Position numbers and translations under genes: made by a program. This document shows, piece by piece, positions 24,055-33,554 of a stretch of DNA of 64,000 nucleotides (position 1 is its first letter; every line of letters starts with the position of its first letter). The notes beneath the pieces are model-generated. The model saw only the letters and a list, made by a program, of their open reading frames with translations. It made no database searches and was not told the DNA's origin. Source of the DNA: CAJBVG01 sp943371425 (GTDB taxonomy: Bacteria; Bacteroidota; Bacteroidia; Sphingobacteriales; Sphingobacteriaceae); NCBI GenBank assembly GCA_943371425.1, contig CALRUR010000012.1, positions 25,171-89,170 of the forward strand, given 5' to 3'.

Positions 24055-25839
24055 ATGAAAAATACAAGAAATTTCTGCATTATAGCGCATATTGACCACG
24101 GGAAGAGCACTTTAGCCGACCGTTTATTAGAATATACCAACACCATTACAAAGCGTGAAGCACAAGCTCAGCTGTTAGACGACATGGATTTAGAGCGTGA
24201 ACGTGGTATTACCATTAAAAGTCACGCTATACAGATGAACTATGCTCAAAATGGAGAGCAATATGTTTTCAATCTTATTGATACTCCTGGGCACGTAGAT
24301 TTTTCTTACGAAGTATCGCGTTCTATTGCTGCATGTGAAGGAGCTTTATTGATTGTAGATGCTTCGCAAGGGATACAAGCACAAACCATTTCAAACTTAT
24401 ATTTAGCTTTAGAGCACGATTTGCATATTATTCCCATTTTAAATAAAATGGATTTACCTGGTGCGATGCCAGAAGAAGTGAAAGACCAAATTGTTGAGTT
24501 AATTGGATGTAAGCGTGAAGAAATTATTCCGGCCTCTGGTAAAACAGGTTTGGGTGTTGATAAAATTTTAGAAGCCATAGTAGATCGAGTGCCTGCTCCT
24601 GTTGGAGATAATGATGCTCCCCTACAAGCATTAATTTTCGACTCGGTATTTAACTCCTTCCGCGGAATTATTGCTTATTTCAAAGTAGTTAACGGTGAAA
24701 TTAAAAAAGGTGATAAAGTAAAATTCGTAGCTACTGGTTCTGAGTATTTCGCAGATGAAGTAGGTGTTTTACGTTTAAACCAAGAGCCCCGCGCAAGTAT
24801 TAAAACTGGCGATGTAGGCTATATTATTTCGGGTATTAAAGAAGCTCGAGAAGTAAAAGTAGGCGATACTATTACGCACACTGCTCGCCCTGGCACAGCC
24901 ATACAAGGATTTGAAGATGTAAAACCAATGGTATTTGCGGGTATTTACCCGGTTGATACCGATGATTTTGAAGAATTACGCGAATCGATGTTCAAATTAC
25001 AATTGAACGACGCTTCTTTAGTATTCGAGCCAGAATCGTCGGCTGCATTAGGTTTCGGTTTCCGTTGCGGATTCTTAGGAATGCTGCACATGGAAATTAT
25101 ACAAGAACGTTTGGAGCGTGAGTTTAACATGACGGTAATTACTACCGTACCCAACGTATCTTACAAAGCATTTACAACAAAAGGCGAAGAAATTCCGGTA
25201 AACAATCCATCGGATTTACCAGACCCTAGTAGAATTGAGTATGTAGAGGAACCGTACATTAAAGCTACCATCATTACTAAATCAGAATTTGTGGGACCTG
25301 TAATGTCGCTTTGTATTAACAAAAGAGGAGCCATCATCAATCAGTCGTATTTAACATCCGATCGTGTGGAGCTGGTGTTTGAAATGCCAATGGGAGAAAT
25401 TGTATTCGACTTTTACGATCGTTTGAAAACCATTTCTAAAGGGTATGCTTCCTTCGACTATCATCAAATTGGATATCGCCAATCTGATTTAGTGAAAATG
25501 GACATCCGTTTAAATTCTGAACCGGTAGATGCTTTATCATCGTTAATACACAGAAGTAACTCTTTCTCTTTCGGAAAAAAGATTTGCGAAAAATTAAAAG
25601 AACTGTTACCACGCCAACAATTCGAAATTGTAATACAAGCATCTATTGGTGCAAAGATTATTGCAAGAGAAACCGTAAAAGCATTGCGTAAAGACGTTAC
25701 GGCAAAATGTTACGGTGGTGATATTTCTCGTAAACGTAAATTACTAGAAAAACAAAAAGAAGGTAAAAAACGAATGCGCCAAGTAGGTAACGTAGAAATA
25801 CCGCAGTCGGCGTTTATGGCAGTACTGAAACTAGACTAA
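24055..25839 (+). CDS. lepA: Elongation factor 4 (LepA)
   Basis: A 594-residue translational GTPase that acts on stalled or mispositioned ribosomes. The G1 loop is AHIDHGKST, the switch II motif DTPGHVD, the G4 motif NKMDLP, and the LepA-specific C-terminal domain holds CYGGDISRKRKLLEKQKEGK near the end. Length and all motifs are normal. It is probably expressed from a leaderless mRNA. A heptamer array follows the stop directly. Confidence 0.98.
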   Translation: MKNTRNFCIIAHIDHGKSTLADRLLEYTNTITKREAQAQLLDDMDLERERGITIKSHAIQMNYAQNGEQYVFNLIDTPGHVDFSYEVSRSIAACEGALLIVDASQGIQAQTISNLYLALEHDLHIIPILNKMDLPGAMPEEVKDQIVELIGCKREEIIPASGKTGLGVDKILEAIVDRVPAPVGDNDAPLQALIFDSVFNSFRGIIAYFKVVNGEIKKGDKVKFVATGSEYFADEVGVLRLNQEPRASIKTGDVGYIISGIKEAREVKVGDTITHTARPGTAIQGFEDVKPMVFAGIYPVDTDDFEELRESMFKLQLNDASLVFEPESSAALGFGFRCGFLGMLHMEIIQERLEREFNMTVITTVPNVSYKAFTTKGEEIPVNNPSDLPDPSRIEYVEEPYIKATIITKSEFVGPVMSLCINKRGAIINQSYLTSDRVELVFEMPMGEIVFDFYDRLKTISKGYASFDYHQIGYRQSDLVKMDIRLNSEPVDALSSLIHRSNSFSFGKKICEKLKELLPRQQFEIVIQASIGAKIIARETVKALRKDVTAKCYGGDISRKRKLLEKQKEGKKRMRQVGNVEIPQSAFMAVLKLD

Positions 25840-25922
25840 TAAGTCCTTAGATATTAGTATTTAGTCATTAGACTCAGACTTTGTACTAAAGACTAAAGAC
25901 TAACGACTAACTACTAAAGACT
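25838..25922. repeat. Self-complementary heptamer array after lepA
   Basis: The left part is TTAGTCx/TTAGATA heptamers and the right part ACTAAAG, ACTAACG and ACTAACT units in exact 7-bp register. The two parts are reverse complements and can fold back. The array fills the lepA-folD junction. Confidence 0.8.
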
Positions 25923-25928
25923 TGAAAA

Positions 25929-26807
25929 ATGGAATTACTCGACGGAAAAAAAGTAGCGGCAGAAATAAAAATTGAAATTGCCAAGGAGGTAGCAGAGATG
26001 GTAGCTGCGGGAAACCGTGCACCACATTTAGTGGCTATTTTAGTGGGAGAAGACGGTGCGAGTGAAACCTATGTAAACAGTAAAGCAAAGAATTGTGCGG
26101 AGGTTGGATTTAATTCAACCGTATTACGCTTCCCAATAGAAACCTCAGAAAAAACATTACTCAATAAAATTATTGAAATAAATAACGACCCATCGATTGA
26201 TGGATTGATTGTGCAGCTTCCATTACCCGATCATATTTCGGTAACTAAAGTGGTTGAAACAATTGATTACAAAAAAGATGTAGACGGCTTCCATCCTATT
26301 AACATTGGGAGGATGAATAAAAATTTACCTTGTTATATTTCTGCAACACCCAATGGAATTATGATGCTTTTAGAGCGTTATAAAATTAATACAACCGGAA
26401 TGCATTGTGTAGTAGTTGGCCGAAGTAATATTGTGGGCTCGCCCATGAGTATTTTAATGGCCTTAAACTCGGACCCCGGAAATGCAACCGTTACCATTTG
26501 CCATAGCCGAACACCAGATATTAGTAGGTACACCAAAGATGCCGATATTGTAATTGTAGCCATTGGTAAAAAGAATTACTTAACTGCCGACATGATAAAA
26601 GAGGGTGCGATAATTATCGACGTGGGCATGAACAGAGAATTATCAGACAAAACAAAATCGGGTTATAAATTATTTGGCGATGTAGATTTCGAAAACGTTT
26701 CTAAAAAAGCATCGTGGATTACCCCTGTACCAGGTGGCGTAGGATTAATGACCATTGTTTCCTTATTGAAAAATACCTTGGCAGCGGCAAAGAAATCATA
26801 TTACTAG
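25929..26807 (+). CDS. folD: Bifunctional methylenetetrahydrofolate dehydrogenase/cyclohydrolase
   Basis: A 292-residue enzyme interconverting methylene-, methenyl- and formyl-tetrahydrofolate with NADP. Motifs are YVNSKAKNCAEVGF with the catalytic Lys, GLIVQLPLPDHIS, VVGRSNIVGSPMSILM for NADP binding, and TPVPGGVGLMTIVSLL near the end. Formyl-folate made here is the donor for Fmt, encoded 6 kb upstream. It lies between two short tandem arrays; its TAG stop overlaps the first unit of the downstream one. Confidence 0.97.
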   Translation: MELLDGKKVAAEIKIEIAKEVAEMVAAGNRAPHLVAILVGEDGASETYVNSKAKNCAEVGFNSTVLRFPIETSEKTLLNKIIEINNDPSIDGLIVQLPLPDHISVTKVVETIDYKKDVDGFHPINIGRMNKNLPCYISATPNGIMMLLERYKINTTGMHCVVVGRSNIVGSPMSILMALNSDPGNATVTICHSRTPDISRYTKDADIVIVAIGKKNYLTADMIKEGAIIIDVGMNRELSDKTKSGYKLFGDVDFENVSKKASWITPVPGGVGLMTIVSLLKNTLAAAKKSYY

Positions 26808-26882
26808 TACAATGTATGTTGTACACTGTACATTGTACAAGGTACATCGTACTACTTTCTAACGACTAATGACTAACGACTA
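26807..26882. repeat. GTACAxx and CTAACGA heptamer arrays between folD and queE
   Basis: Seven GTACxxx heptamers (GTACAAT, GTATGTT, GTACACT, GTACATT, GTACAAG, GTACATC, GTACTAC) run from 26807 to about 26855. Alternating CTAACGA/CTAATGA units then run to the queE start codon. GTAC is self-complementary, so the first block can fold. Confidence 0.82.
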
Positions 26883-27503
26883 ATGACTACAGTACCAAAC
26901 GACGGATCCCTATTGCCACTAATGGAAGATTTTTACACCATACAAGGTGAAGGATTTCATTCGGGCAAAGCAGCTTATTTTATTAGGCTTGGTGGTTGCG
27001 ATGTGGGTTGCCATTGGTGCGATGTAAAAGAATCGTGGAATGCAGAACTACATCCGCTTACTTCTGTAGAGGTAATTGTAGAAAATGCTTCAAAATATCC
27101 TGCTAAAACAGTCGTTGTTACTGGTGGTGAACCATTGTTGTATAATTTAGATTTATTGACCTCTAAATTAAAAGAAAAAGGAATTAAAACTTTTATAGAA
27201 ACATCTGGAGCTTACCCTTTATCTGGTAATTGGGATTGGATTTGTTTATCTCCTAAAAAATTTAAAGGTCCTATGCCAAGCATTGCACCTTTAGCCGGAG
27301 AATTAAAAGTAATTGTGTTCAATAAATCTGATTTTGAATGGGCAGAAGAACATGCCAACTTAGTTTCAAAAGATTGTAAATTGTACTTACAACCTGAGTG
27401 GAGCAAAGCAGAACAAATGACGCCACAAATTATTGAGTATGTAAAAAATCATCCGCGTTGGGAGGTTTCTTTGCAAACGCATAAGTTTATGAATATTCCG
27501 TAG
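26883..27503 (+). CDS. queE: 7-carboxy-7-deazaguanine synthase
   Basis: A 206-residue radical SAM enzyme of queuosine precursor synthesis. The cluster Cys are in LGGCDVGCHWCDVKESW (CxxxCxxC), preceded by FYTIQGEGFHSGKAAYFIR. VVVTGGEPLLYNLDLL is the SAM-binding GGEP motif, and the end CKLYLQPEW..LQTHKFMNIP is typical. Other preQ0 genes are not adjacent, but queA of the same pathway is at 61978. Confidence 0.95.
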   Translation: MTTVPNDGSLLPLMEDFYTIQGEGFHSGKAAYFIRLGGCDVGCHWCDVKESWNAELHPLTSVEVIVENASKYPAKTVVVTGGEPLLYNLDLLTSKLKEKGIKTFIETSGAYPLSGNWDWICLSPKKFKGPMPSIAPLAGELKVIVFNKSDFEWAEEHANLVSKDCKLYLQPEWSKAEQMTPQIIEYVKNHPRWEVSLQTHKFMNIP

Positions 27504-27563
27504 AGAGTAGTGAATATAAGGTATTGAGTAGCGGGTATAGGCTATATTGCAACATTAATATTT

Positions 27564-29459
27564 ATGAGAAAAATAGTTATCCTTATTTTTGTATTGAGTT
27601 TAGGTGTGCAAGCTTATGCACAAGAGAAATTGAGTTCATCAAATGCTCGTGCGCTTTCGGCGTATCAACGTTCTAATTTATCTATCAATCAGAAATTATA
27701 CAATACAGCGGTTCGCGATTTGGAAGAGGCACTGAGGCACGATCCTAAATTTTTAGAAGCTCATTATCGTTTGGGCGATGTATATAAAATTCAATATCAG
27801 TTTAGGAAATCATTAGAGCAGTATCAGTTTGTAGAGGCTAACAACCCGTATTTAACTAAGCATTTGGGATATGAAATTGCGGAATGTTATTTCAATTTAC
27901 ATAAATACGATTCGGCAATGTTTTATTTTGAAGCCTACGAAAAAACTCCCGATTTATCTGAAAACAGAAAGAAAGAATTAAGTAAATACCTTGTAAATAC
28001 TCGCTTTAGCGCAGAGGCTGTATTAAAACCAGTACCCTACGATCCTAAGAATTTAGGTGCCAATATTAATACGGCAAACCAAGAATATTTACCCACTGTA
28101 ACAGCAGATGATAGTACTTTGATATTCACTAGAAGAAGCAACCAAGAGGACTTTTACATTAGTAACCGTATTGATGCTAATAATTGGACAAAGGCACAAT
28201 ACCTTAGTAGTACCATCAATACTAATGGTAACGAAGGTGCTCAATGCATTTCGCCAGATGGTCAGTACTTATATTTTGCAGGCTGCGGCAGAGCAGATGG
28301 AATGGGTAAATGTGATATTTACTTTTCTAAATTAGAAGGCAATGCTTGGAGTAAACCGCAAAACATTGGTGCTCCTATTAATACTCCGTATTGGGAATCT
28401 CAACCTTCTATTTCTCCGGATGGAAAAACCATTTATTTCGTGAGCGATAGAAAAGGTGGGTATGGTTCTTATGATATTTATTTATCAAGATATTTAGGAA
28501 ACGGAAAATGGTCGAATGCTGTAAACCTTGGCCCTTCTATAAACACAGAGGGTTCCGAGCTTTCTCCATTTATACATTCAGATAATCAAACGCTGTATTT
28601 TTCATCAGATGGTTGGCCAGGTTTTGGTGAACACGATATTTTTTATGCTAAAAAACTATCGAATAAAATGTTCGATAAAGCGAAAAACATTGGATACCCT
28701 ATAAACACTTCGCAAGAAGAAAGTAGTTTGTTTATTTCTAACGATGGTAAAAAAGCAATGTTTGCTTCTGCAAATTTAGATGGTTTTGGTGGCATCGATT
28801 TATATGCTTTCGAACTTTATGAAGAAGCTCGCCCTAATAAAGTAACCTTTGTAAAAGGGAATGTATTTGATAAAACCAATAAACAGAAATTATTTTCGGT
28901 AGTAGAAATTATTGATGTTGCTACCGGCGATACGGTTGCTCAAACTACCTCTAATGAAATTACTGGGCAGTTTTTAGCAAGTATACCTGTTGGTAAAACA
29001 TACGCTTTTAATGTGTACAGAGAAGGATATTTATTTTACTCAGATCAGTTCGTACTTAAAAACTCTAAAAATGTTTCTTCCTATAATTTGCCAGTAGGCC
29101 TATCTCCTATTACTATTGGCGCAAAAATATCATTGAAAAATATATTCTTCGAAACCAATAGTTTTACGTTACAAAACGAATCGAAGTATGAATTAATGAA
29201 ACTTAAAGAGTTTTTAAAAAGCAATACGAACGTACGAATAGAAATTTCTGGACATACAGATAACGTAGGTGCTGACGCTTCAAACCAAACGCTTTCTACC
29301 AACCGTGCAAAATCTGTTTACAACCAATTAATAAAATTAGGAATAGAGCCTACACGCCTAGTGTTTAAAGGATATGGCAAAACTCAACCGGTAGATGTAA
29401 ATACCACAGAAACAGGTAGAGCAAACAACCGTAGAACTGAAATAAAAATTATTGAGTAG
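27564..29459 (+). CDS. PorE-like TPR/beta-propeller/OmpA-domain lipoprotein or periplasmic protein
   Basis: A 631-residue exported protein with signal peptide 1-20 (ending QAYAQ). Domain order: TPR helices (about 25-150), PD40-type propeller strands (about 165-425, repeated SPDGxxxYFxS motifs), a carboxypeptidase-regulatory-like domain (about 430-510), and an OmpA-like peptidoglycan-binding domain (about 520-631; ISGHTDNVGADASNQTLSTN, then NNRRTEIKI). This is the architecture of PorE of the type IX secretion system, which anchors the machinery to peptidoglycan. Bacteroidota carry several paralogues, so a T9SS role is plausible but not certain. The lack of a lipobox Cys is unlike some PorE proteins. 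Its stop abuts that of kdsA. Confidence 0.85.
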   Translation: MRKIVILIFVLSLGVQAYAQEKLSSSNARALSAYQRSNLSINQKLYNTAVRDLEEALRHDPKFLEAHYRLGDVYKIQYQFRKSLEQYQFVEANNPYLTKHLGYEIAECYFNLHKYDSAMFYFEAYEKTPDLSENRKKELSKYLVNTRFSAEAVLKPVPYDPKNLGANINTANQEYLPTVTADDSTLIFTRRSNQEDFYISNRIDANNWTKAQYLSSTINTNGNEGAQCISPDGQYLYFAGCGRADGMGKCDIYFSKLEGNAWSKPQNIGAPINTPYWESQPSISPDGKTIYFVSDRKGGYGSYDIYLSRYLGNGKWSNAVNLGPSINTEGSELSPFIHSDNQTLYFSSDGWPGFGEHDIFYAKKLSNKMFDKAKNIGYPINTSQEESSLFISNDGKKAMFASANLDGFGGIDLYAFELYEEARPNKVTFVKGNVFDKTNKQKLFSVVEIIDVATGDTVAQTTSNEITGQFLASIPVGKTYAFNVYREGYLFYSDQFVLKNSKNVSSYNLPVGLSPITIGAKISLKNIFFETNSFTLQNESKYELMKLKEFLKSNTNVRIEISGHTDNVGADASNQTLSTNRAKSVYNQLIKLGIEPTRLVFKGYGKTQPVDVNTTETGRANNRRTEIKIIE

Positions 29460-30272
29460 TTAAATAATTGCTTTTCTAATACGTACTAGTTTTTCCATTA
29501 AGCCATCTAAATGGTCGAGGTGTAACATATTTGCACCATCTGATTTCGCATTTTTAGGATCTGGGTGAGTTTCTATAAATAAACCATCGGCATTTACGGC
29601 AATAGCTGCTTTTGCAATGGTTTCAATTAACTCCGGTTTACCACCAGTTACACCGCTTTCTTGGTTGGGTTGTTGTAAAGAATGTGTACAATCCATTACT
29701 ACTGGTACTCCAAGGGTACGCATTTCTGTTATGTTTCTAAAATCAACAATCATGTCTTGGTAACCAAAAGAATTACCGCGGTCTGTTAGAAATATATTTG
29801 GGTTGCCAGAATCTTTTACTTTATGCACCGCATGTTTCATAGATGCCCCCGACAAAAATTGTCCTTTTTTTACATTTATAAATTTACCAGTTTTTGCTGC
29901 CGCAACCAACAAATCTGTTTGACGGCATAAGAAAGCTGGAATTTGCAAAACATCTACATAGGCCGCAGCCATTGCCGCTTCAGAGCTTTCATGTATATCT
30001 GTTACCGTTGGCACATCAAAGGTCTTCCCAATTTTCTCTAATATTTTCAAAGCTTTTTCATCGCCAATTCCTGTAAAAGAATCTAATCTAGATCGGTTTG
30101 CTTTTCTATAAGAACCTTTAAATATGTAAGGTATTTTATGCTTGTTGGTAATCTCCACAATTCTCTCTGCAATACGCATCGCAATGTCTTCGCCTTCTAT
30201 TGCGCATGGACCTGCCATTAAAAAGAAATTATTTGATTCGAGGTGTTTTATTTTTGGTAATCCTTGTAACAT
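29460..30272 (-). CDS. kdsA: 3-deoxy-8-phosphooctulonate synthase
   Basis: A 270-residue enzyme that condenses arabinose-5-phosphate and phosphoenolpyruvate to Kdo-8-phosphate for lipopolysaccharide. Motifs are FFLMAGPCAIEGED, IFKGSYRKANRSR, VLQIPAFLCRQTDLL and VMDCTHSLQQPN. The Cys in AGPCAIE and the His/Glu set suggest the metal-dependent or metal-independent class cannot be fixed by eye. The gene converges on the PorE-like gene with no gap. kdsD, the enzyme before it in the pathway, lies 2.3 kb to the right. Confidence 0.97.
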   Translation of the reverse strand: MLQGLPKIKHLESNNFFLMAGPCAIEGEDIAMRIAERIVEITNKHKIPYIFKGSYRKANRSRLDSFTGIGDEKALKILEKIGKTFDVPTVTDIHESSEAAMAAAYVDVLQIPAFLCRQTDLLVAAAKTGKFINVKKGQFLSGASMKHAVHKVKDSGNPNIFLTDRGNSFGYQDMIVDFRNITEMRTLGVPVVMDCTHSLQQPNQESGVTGGKPELIETIAKAAIAVNADGLFIETHPDPKNAKSDGANMLHLDHLDGLMEKLVRIRKAII

Positions 30273-30309
30273 GTTTAATTAGCTAATCGGCTAATTAGCT
30301 TTTTGGCTA
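30273..30309. repeat. Short palindromic TTAGCTAA-type array
   Basis: TTAGCTAA and CGGCTAATTAGC-type units fill the junction between kdsA and recQ. They are related to the array at 23993-24030 and to two palindromes inside rnpB. The recQ stop codon lies at its right edge. Confidence 0.7.
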
Positions 30310-32496
30310 ATTACCCAGTTCCGACATAAATTTAATTCGCATTAATTGTATTTCTTCTCTTGTATAATCATCACTCCCCAACTCAGTCAAGGCATCGTCA
30401 ATAGAATCAGAATCTGCCGAACGGAAATAGTCAAACACTTCGTCTTGCCTATCCTCGTCAATTACTTCATCTATGTAATAATTCAAGTTTAATTTTGTTC
30501 CTGATGATACGATTGATTCTACCTCTGTAAGTATTTGTTCGTAACTCAAGCCTTTAGAGTCTGCAATATCTTCAAGCGATATCTTACGATCGATGTTTTG
30601 TATTATGGCAACTTTTATAGCAGATTTATTGGCAGCAGTTTTTACTACCATGTCCATCGGCCTATCGATATCATTCTCCTCTACATACTTTTTAATCAAC
30701 TCCACAAAGGGTGCCCCAAATTTTTGAGCCTTGCCTGCTCCCACTCCCGATATCTGTTTTAATTCATCCAAGCTAATTGGATAGTGGGTCGACATTTCTT
30801 GTAAAGAAGGTTCTTGAAAAACTACAAATGGTGGTACATTATTTTTCTTGCCAATTTGTTTACACAAATCTTTAAGCATGTTGAAAAGCACGGTATCACT
30901 TGCAGCCGCTACTGTGTGGCCTTCATCATCCGCACTCTCATCACTCTCGTAATCTTTGTTCATGGTAAACATCAACGAAGTTGGGTTACTTAAATAAGTA
31001 ATACCATTTTTCGTGATTTTTATGAGACCATAATTTTCGATGTCTTTTTGTAAAAAACCAGAAAGCAATGCTTGGCGAATAACCGACTCCCAAAGTTTTC
31101 TGCTTTGTTCTTTACCTGCACCGTATGATTTAATTTTGGTATGCCCAAAATCTTGTATCGATTTATTATCTTCTCCTAGTAATACATTTATAATGTGTTC
31201 CGAATTAAATTTCTCATTTAATTCTTTCACTGCTTTTATTACTATTTGTAAATATTCTTGAGCTTCAAATCTTTCTTTCGGATGGCGGCAATTATCGCAC
31301 ATGTTGTTACATGCTGCCTCATTAAATGTTTCACCGAAATAATAAAGAATTTGTTTTCTACGGCATGCTGCAGATTCAGCATAATCAACCACTTCAGTTA
31401 ATATTTGCAAACCTATTTCTTTTTCTGCAACGGGTTTATCTTTCATAAACTTCGCAAGCTTCATAATGTCGCTCTCTGCATAAAAAGCAATGCAATTGCC
31501 CTCCCCGCCATCTCTGCCTGCCCTGCCTGTTTCTTGGTAATAGCCTTCTAAACTCTTAGGCATATCATGGTGTATTACAAACCTTACATCGGGTTTATCT
31601 ATACCCATTCCAAAGGCAATGGTAGCTACAATTACATCCACATCTTCCATTAAGAATCTATCTTGATGGGAGGCTCTTTCTTTGGCTTCTAAGCCTGCAT
31701 GATATGGCAGTGCTTTAATTCCGTTGAGTTTTAACGCTTCTGCAATTTCTTCTACTTTCTTTCTACTTAAACAGTAAATAATACCCGATTTGCCAGTATT
31801 GGCTTTAATGTATTTGATGATTTCTTTTATCACCTGCTTTTTAGGGCGTATATCGTAGTATAAATTCGGTCGGTTGAAAGATGATTTATATAAAGTGGCA
31901 TCCTGCATTTGCAGGTTCTTCATAATGTCTTGCTGTACTTTTGGAGTAGCGGTAGCGGTTAGGGCTATAATTGGCACCTTTCCACCGATCTGATTAATTA
32001 CTGATCGTATCTTCCTGTATTCCGGTCTAAAGTCATGCCCCCACTCAGATATACAATGCGCTTCATCTATGGCTACAAAGGAGATTTGAGCAGATTTAAG
32101 AAAATCTAAATTCTCTTGCTTCGCCATCGACTCTGGAGCGATGTATAAAAGTTTTGTATCGCCAGATAATACATCGTTCTTCACTTTTAATATATCGGCC
32201 TTGGTTAATGATGAATTTAAAAAATGGGCGATGCTATCATTACTACCAAATGCTCGTATTTGGTCTACTTGGTTTTTCATTAAGGCAATAAGAGGCGAAA
32301 TAACAATTGCTGTTCCGTCACTCATCATTGCTGGTAACTGATAACACATCGACTTACCTGCACCCGTAGGCATAATTACGAAAGTATCGTTGCCTGATAA
32401 GATGTTGGTAATTATATCTTCTTGTTGACCTTTAAATTGGTCGAACCCAAAGAAGTTATGTAGATTGTCAAACAGTAATTTCTTGGTCTCTATCAT
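30307..32496 (-). CDS. recQ: ATP-dependent DNA helicase RecQ
   Basis: A 729-residue superfamily 2 helicase. Walker A is MPTGAGKSMCYQLPA, the DEAH box is IDEAHCISEWGHDFR, and motif VI is YYQETGRAGRDG. Zinc-binding Cys are near 383-408 (AACNNMCDNCRHP with C from CRRKQ). A winged-helix RQC region and an HRDC domain follow (about 555-625, LQEMSTHYPISLDELKQISG). An additional C-terminal part of about 110 residues ends in an acidic stretch. It unwinds recombination and repair intermediates. It diverges from kdsD. Confidence 0.97.
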   Translation of the reverse strand: MIETKKLLFDNLHNFFGFDQFKGQQEDIITNILSGNDTFVIMPTGAGKSMCYQLPAMMSDGTAIVISPLIALMKNQVDQIRAFGSNDSIAHFLNSSLTKADILKVKNDVLSGDTKLLYIAPESMAKQENLDFLKSAQISFVAIDEAHCISEWGHDFRPEYRKIRSVINQIGGKVPIIALTATATPKVQQDIMKNLQMQDATLYKSSFNRPNLYYDIRPKKQVIKEIIKYIKANTGKSGIIYCLSRKKVEEIAEALKLNGIKALPYHAGLEAKERASHQDRFLMEDVDVIVATIAFGMGIDKPDVRFVIHHDMPKSLEGYYQETGRAGRDGGEGNCIAFYAESDIMKLAKFMKDKPVAEKEIGLQILTEVVDYAESAACRRKQILYYFGETFNEAACNNMCDNCRHPKERFEAQEYLQIVIKAVKELNEKFNSEHIINVLLGEDNKSIQDFGHTKIKSYGAGKEQSRKLWESVIRQALLSGFLQKDIENYGLIKITKNGITYLSNPTSLMFTMNKDYESDESADDEGHTVAAASDTVLFNMLKDLCKQIGKKNNVPPFVVFQEPSLQEMSTHYPISLDELKQISGVGAGKAQKFGAPFVELIKKYVEENDIDRPMDMVVKTAANKSAIKVAIIQNIDRKISLEDIADSKGLSYEQILTEVESIVSSGTKLNLNYYIDEVIDEDRQDEVFDYFRSADSDSIDDALTELGSDDYTREEIQLMRIKFMSELGN

Positions 32497-32555
32497 CCTA
32501 ACACTCCGAAAATGAATTATTTATATAATTGCTCTAATTGATTTCTAAAATAACA

Positions 32556-32563
32556 TATTTTTG
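32556..32563 (+). promoter_or_regulatory. kdsD -7 box TATTTTTG
   Basis: An exact box whose expected transcript start is near 32568. That excludes the TTG at 32538 as start and supports the TTG at 32592. Confidence 0.55.
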
Positions 32564-32591
32564 TGAATATTACACCATAAATTATACAATA

Positions 32592-33554
32592 TTGAAGACC
32601 GAAAAAGAAATACTCGATATAGCTAAAAAAGCCTTAAAAATTGAATCAGAAGCAATATTACAACTTCAGAATCAGTTAAACGGTGACTTTTATTACTCAG
32701 TAAAAAAAATATTTGAATCAAAAGGCCGAGTAGTTGTTACTGGAATTGGTAAAAGTGCCATCATTGCTAACAAAATAGTTGCCACCTTTAATTCAACTGG
32801 TACTCCTTCTTTATTTATGCATGCTGCAGATGCTATACATGGCGACTTAGGCATGATACAACAAGAGGATGTTATTATTTGCATCTCTAAAAGTGGAAAC
32901 ACTCCAGAAATAAAAGTATTGGCGCCCCTTTTAAAGCAATCTGGCAACGTTTTAATTGCCATGGTTGGTAATATTGATTCTTACTTGGCAAAACAAGCCG
33001 ATTTTGTTTTAGACACCACAGTGGAAATAGAAGCTTGCCCCAATAATTTAGCGCCCACCACCAGTACCACTGCCCAATTAGCCATGGGCGATGCTTTAGC
33101 AGTATGCCTGTTAGAAACCAGAGAATTTGGTGCAAGTGATTTTGCGAAATACCACCCAGGTGGGGCTTTAGGTAAAAAATTATACCTCAAAGTTGGCGAC
33201 CTTAGCATGCAAAATGAAAAACCATTGGTACAAGTAGCTGAAAAGTTACCTAAAATTATACTTGAAATAAGCAGCAAACGTTTAGGTATGACTGCTGTTA
33301 TTGATAATGGAACTTTAGTTGGTGTAATTACTGATGGAGACCTCAGAAGGCTTATGGAAAAAGGCTTTCACAACGATTTAACAGCAAAAGAAATTATGAG
33401 CAAGAACCCGAAGTTTATACAAAAAGATGAACTTGCAGTAGTGGCTTTAGAATTAATGAAGAAAAATAATATCACACAATTAATTGTAATGGATGCGAAT
33501 TCTTATGAAGGAGTGATACATTTACATGATTTAATAAGAGAAGGTATTTTATAA
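32592..33554 (+). CDS. kdsD: D-arabinose-5-phosphate isomerase (KdsD/KpsF)
   Basis: A 320-residue protein from TTG 32592, chosen because the longer frame begins upstream of the promoter box. The SIS sugar isomerase domain (about 35-180) has VVVTGIGKSAIIANK and ICISKSGNTPEIK. Two CBS domains follow (about 200-320, GVITDGDLRRLMEKG). It converts ribulose-5-phosphate to arabinose-5-phosphate, the substrate used by KdsA encoded nearby. The start of the next gene manC overlaps its stop by 1 bp. Confidence 0.93.
   Translation: MKTEKEILDIAKKALKIESEAILQLQNQLNGDFYYSVKKIFESKGRVVVTGIGKSAIIANKIVATFNSTGTPSLFMHAADAIHGDLGMIQQEDVIICISKSGNTPEIKVLAPLLKQSGNVLIAMVGNIDSYLAKQADFVLDTTVEIEACPNNLAPTTSTTAQLAMGDALAVCLLETREFGASDFAKYHPGGALGKKLYLKVGDLSMQNEKPLVQVAEKLPKIILEISSKRLGMTAVIDNGTLVGVITDGDLRRLMEKGFHNDLTAKEIMSKNPKFIQKDELAVVALELMKKNNITQLIVMDANSYEGVIHLHDLIREGIL

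Noticed and set aside
27504..27563. Further heptamer array between queE and the PorE-like gene
   Set aside because: GTAGAGAGTAG- and GTATTGAGTAG-like units are suggestive, but the register is too degraded to call.
32538..32591. Upstream TTG start for kdsD
   Set aside because: It lies before an exact -7 box whose transcript would begin downstream of it, and the extra residues do not fit the family.
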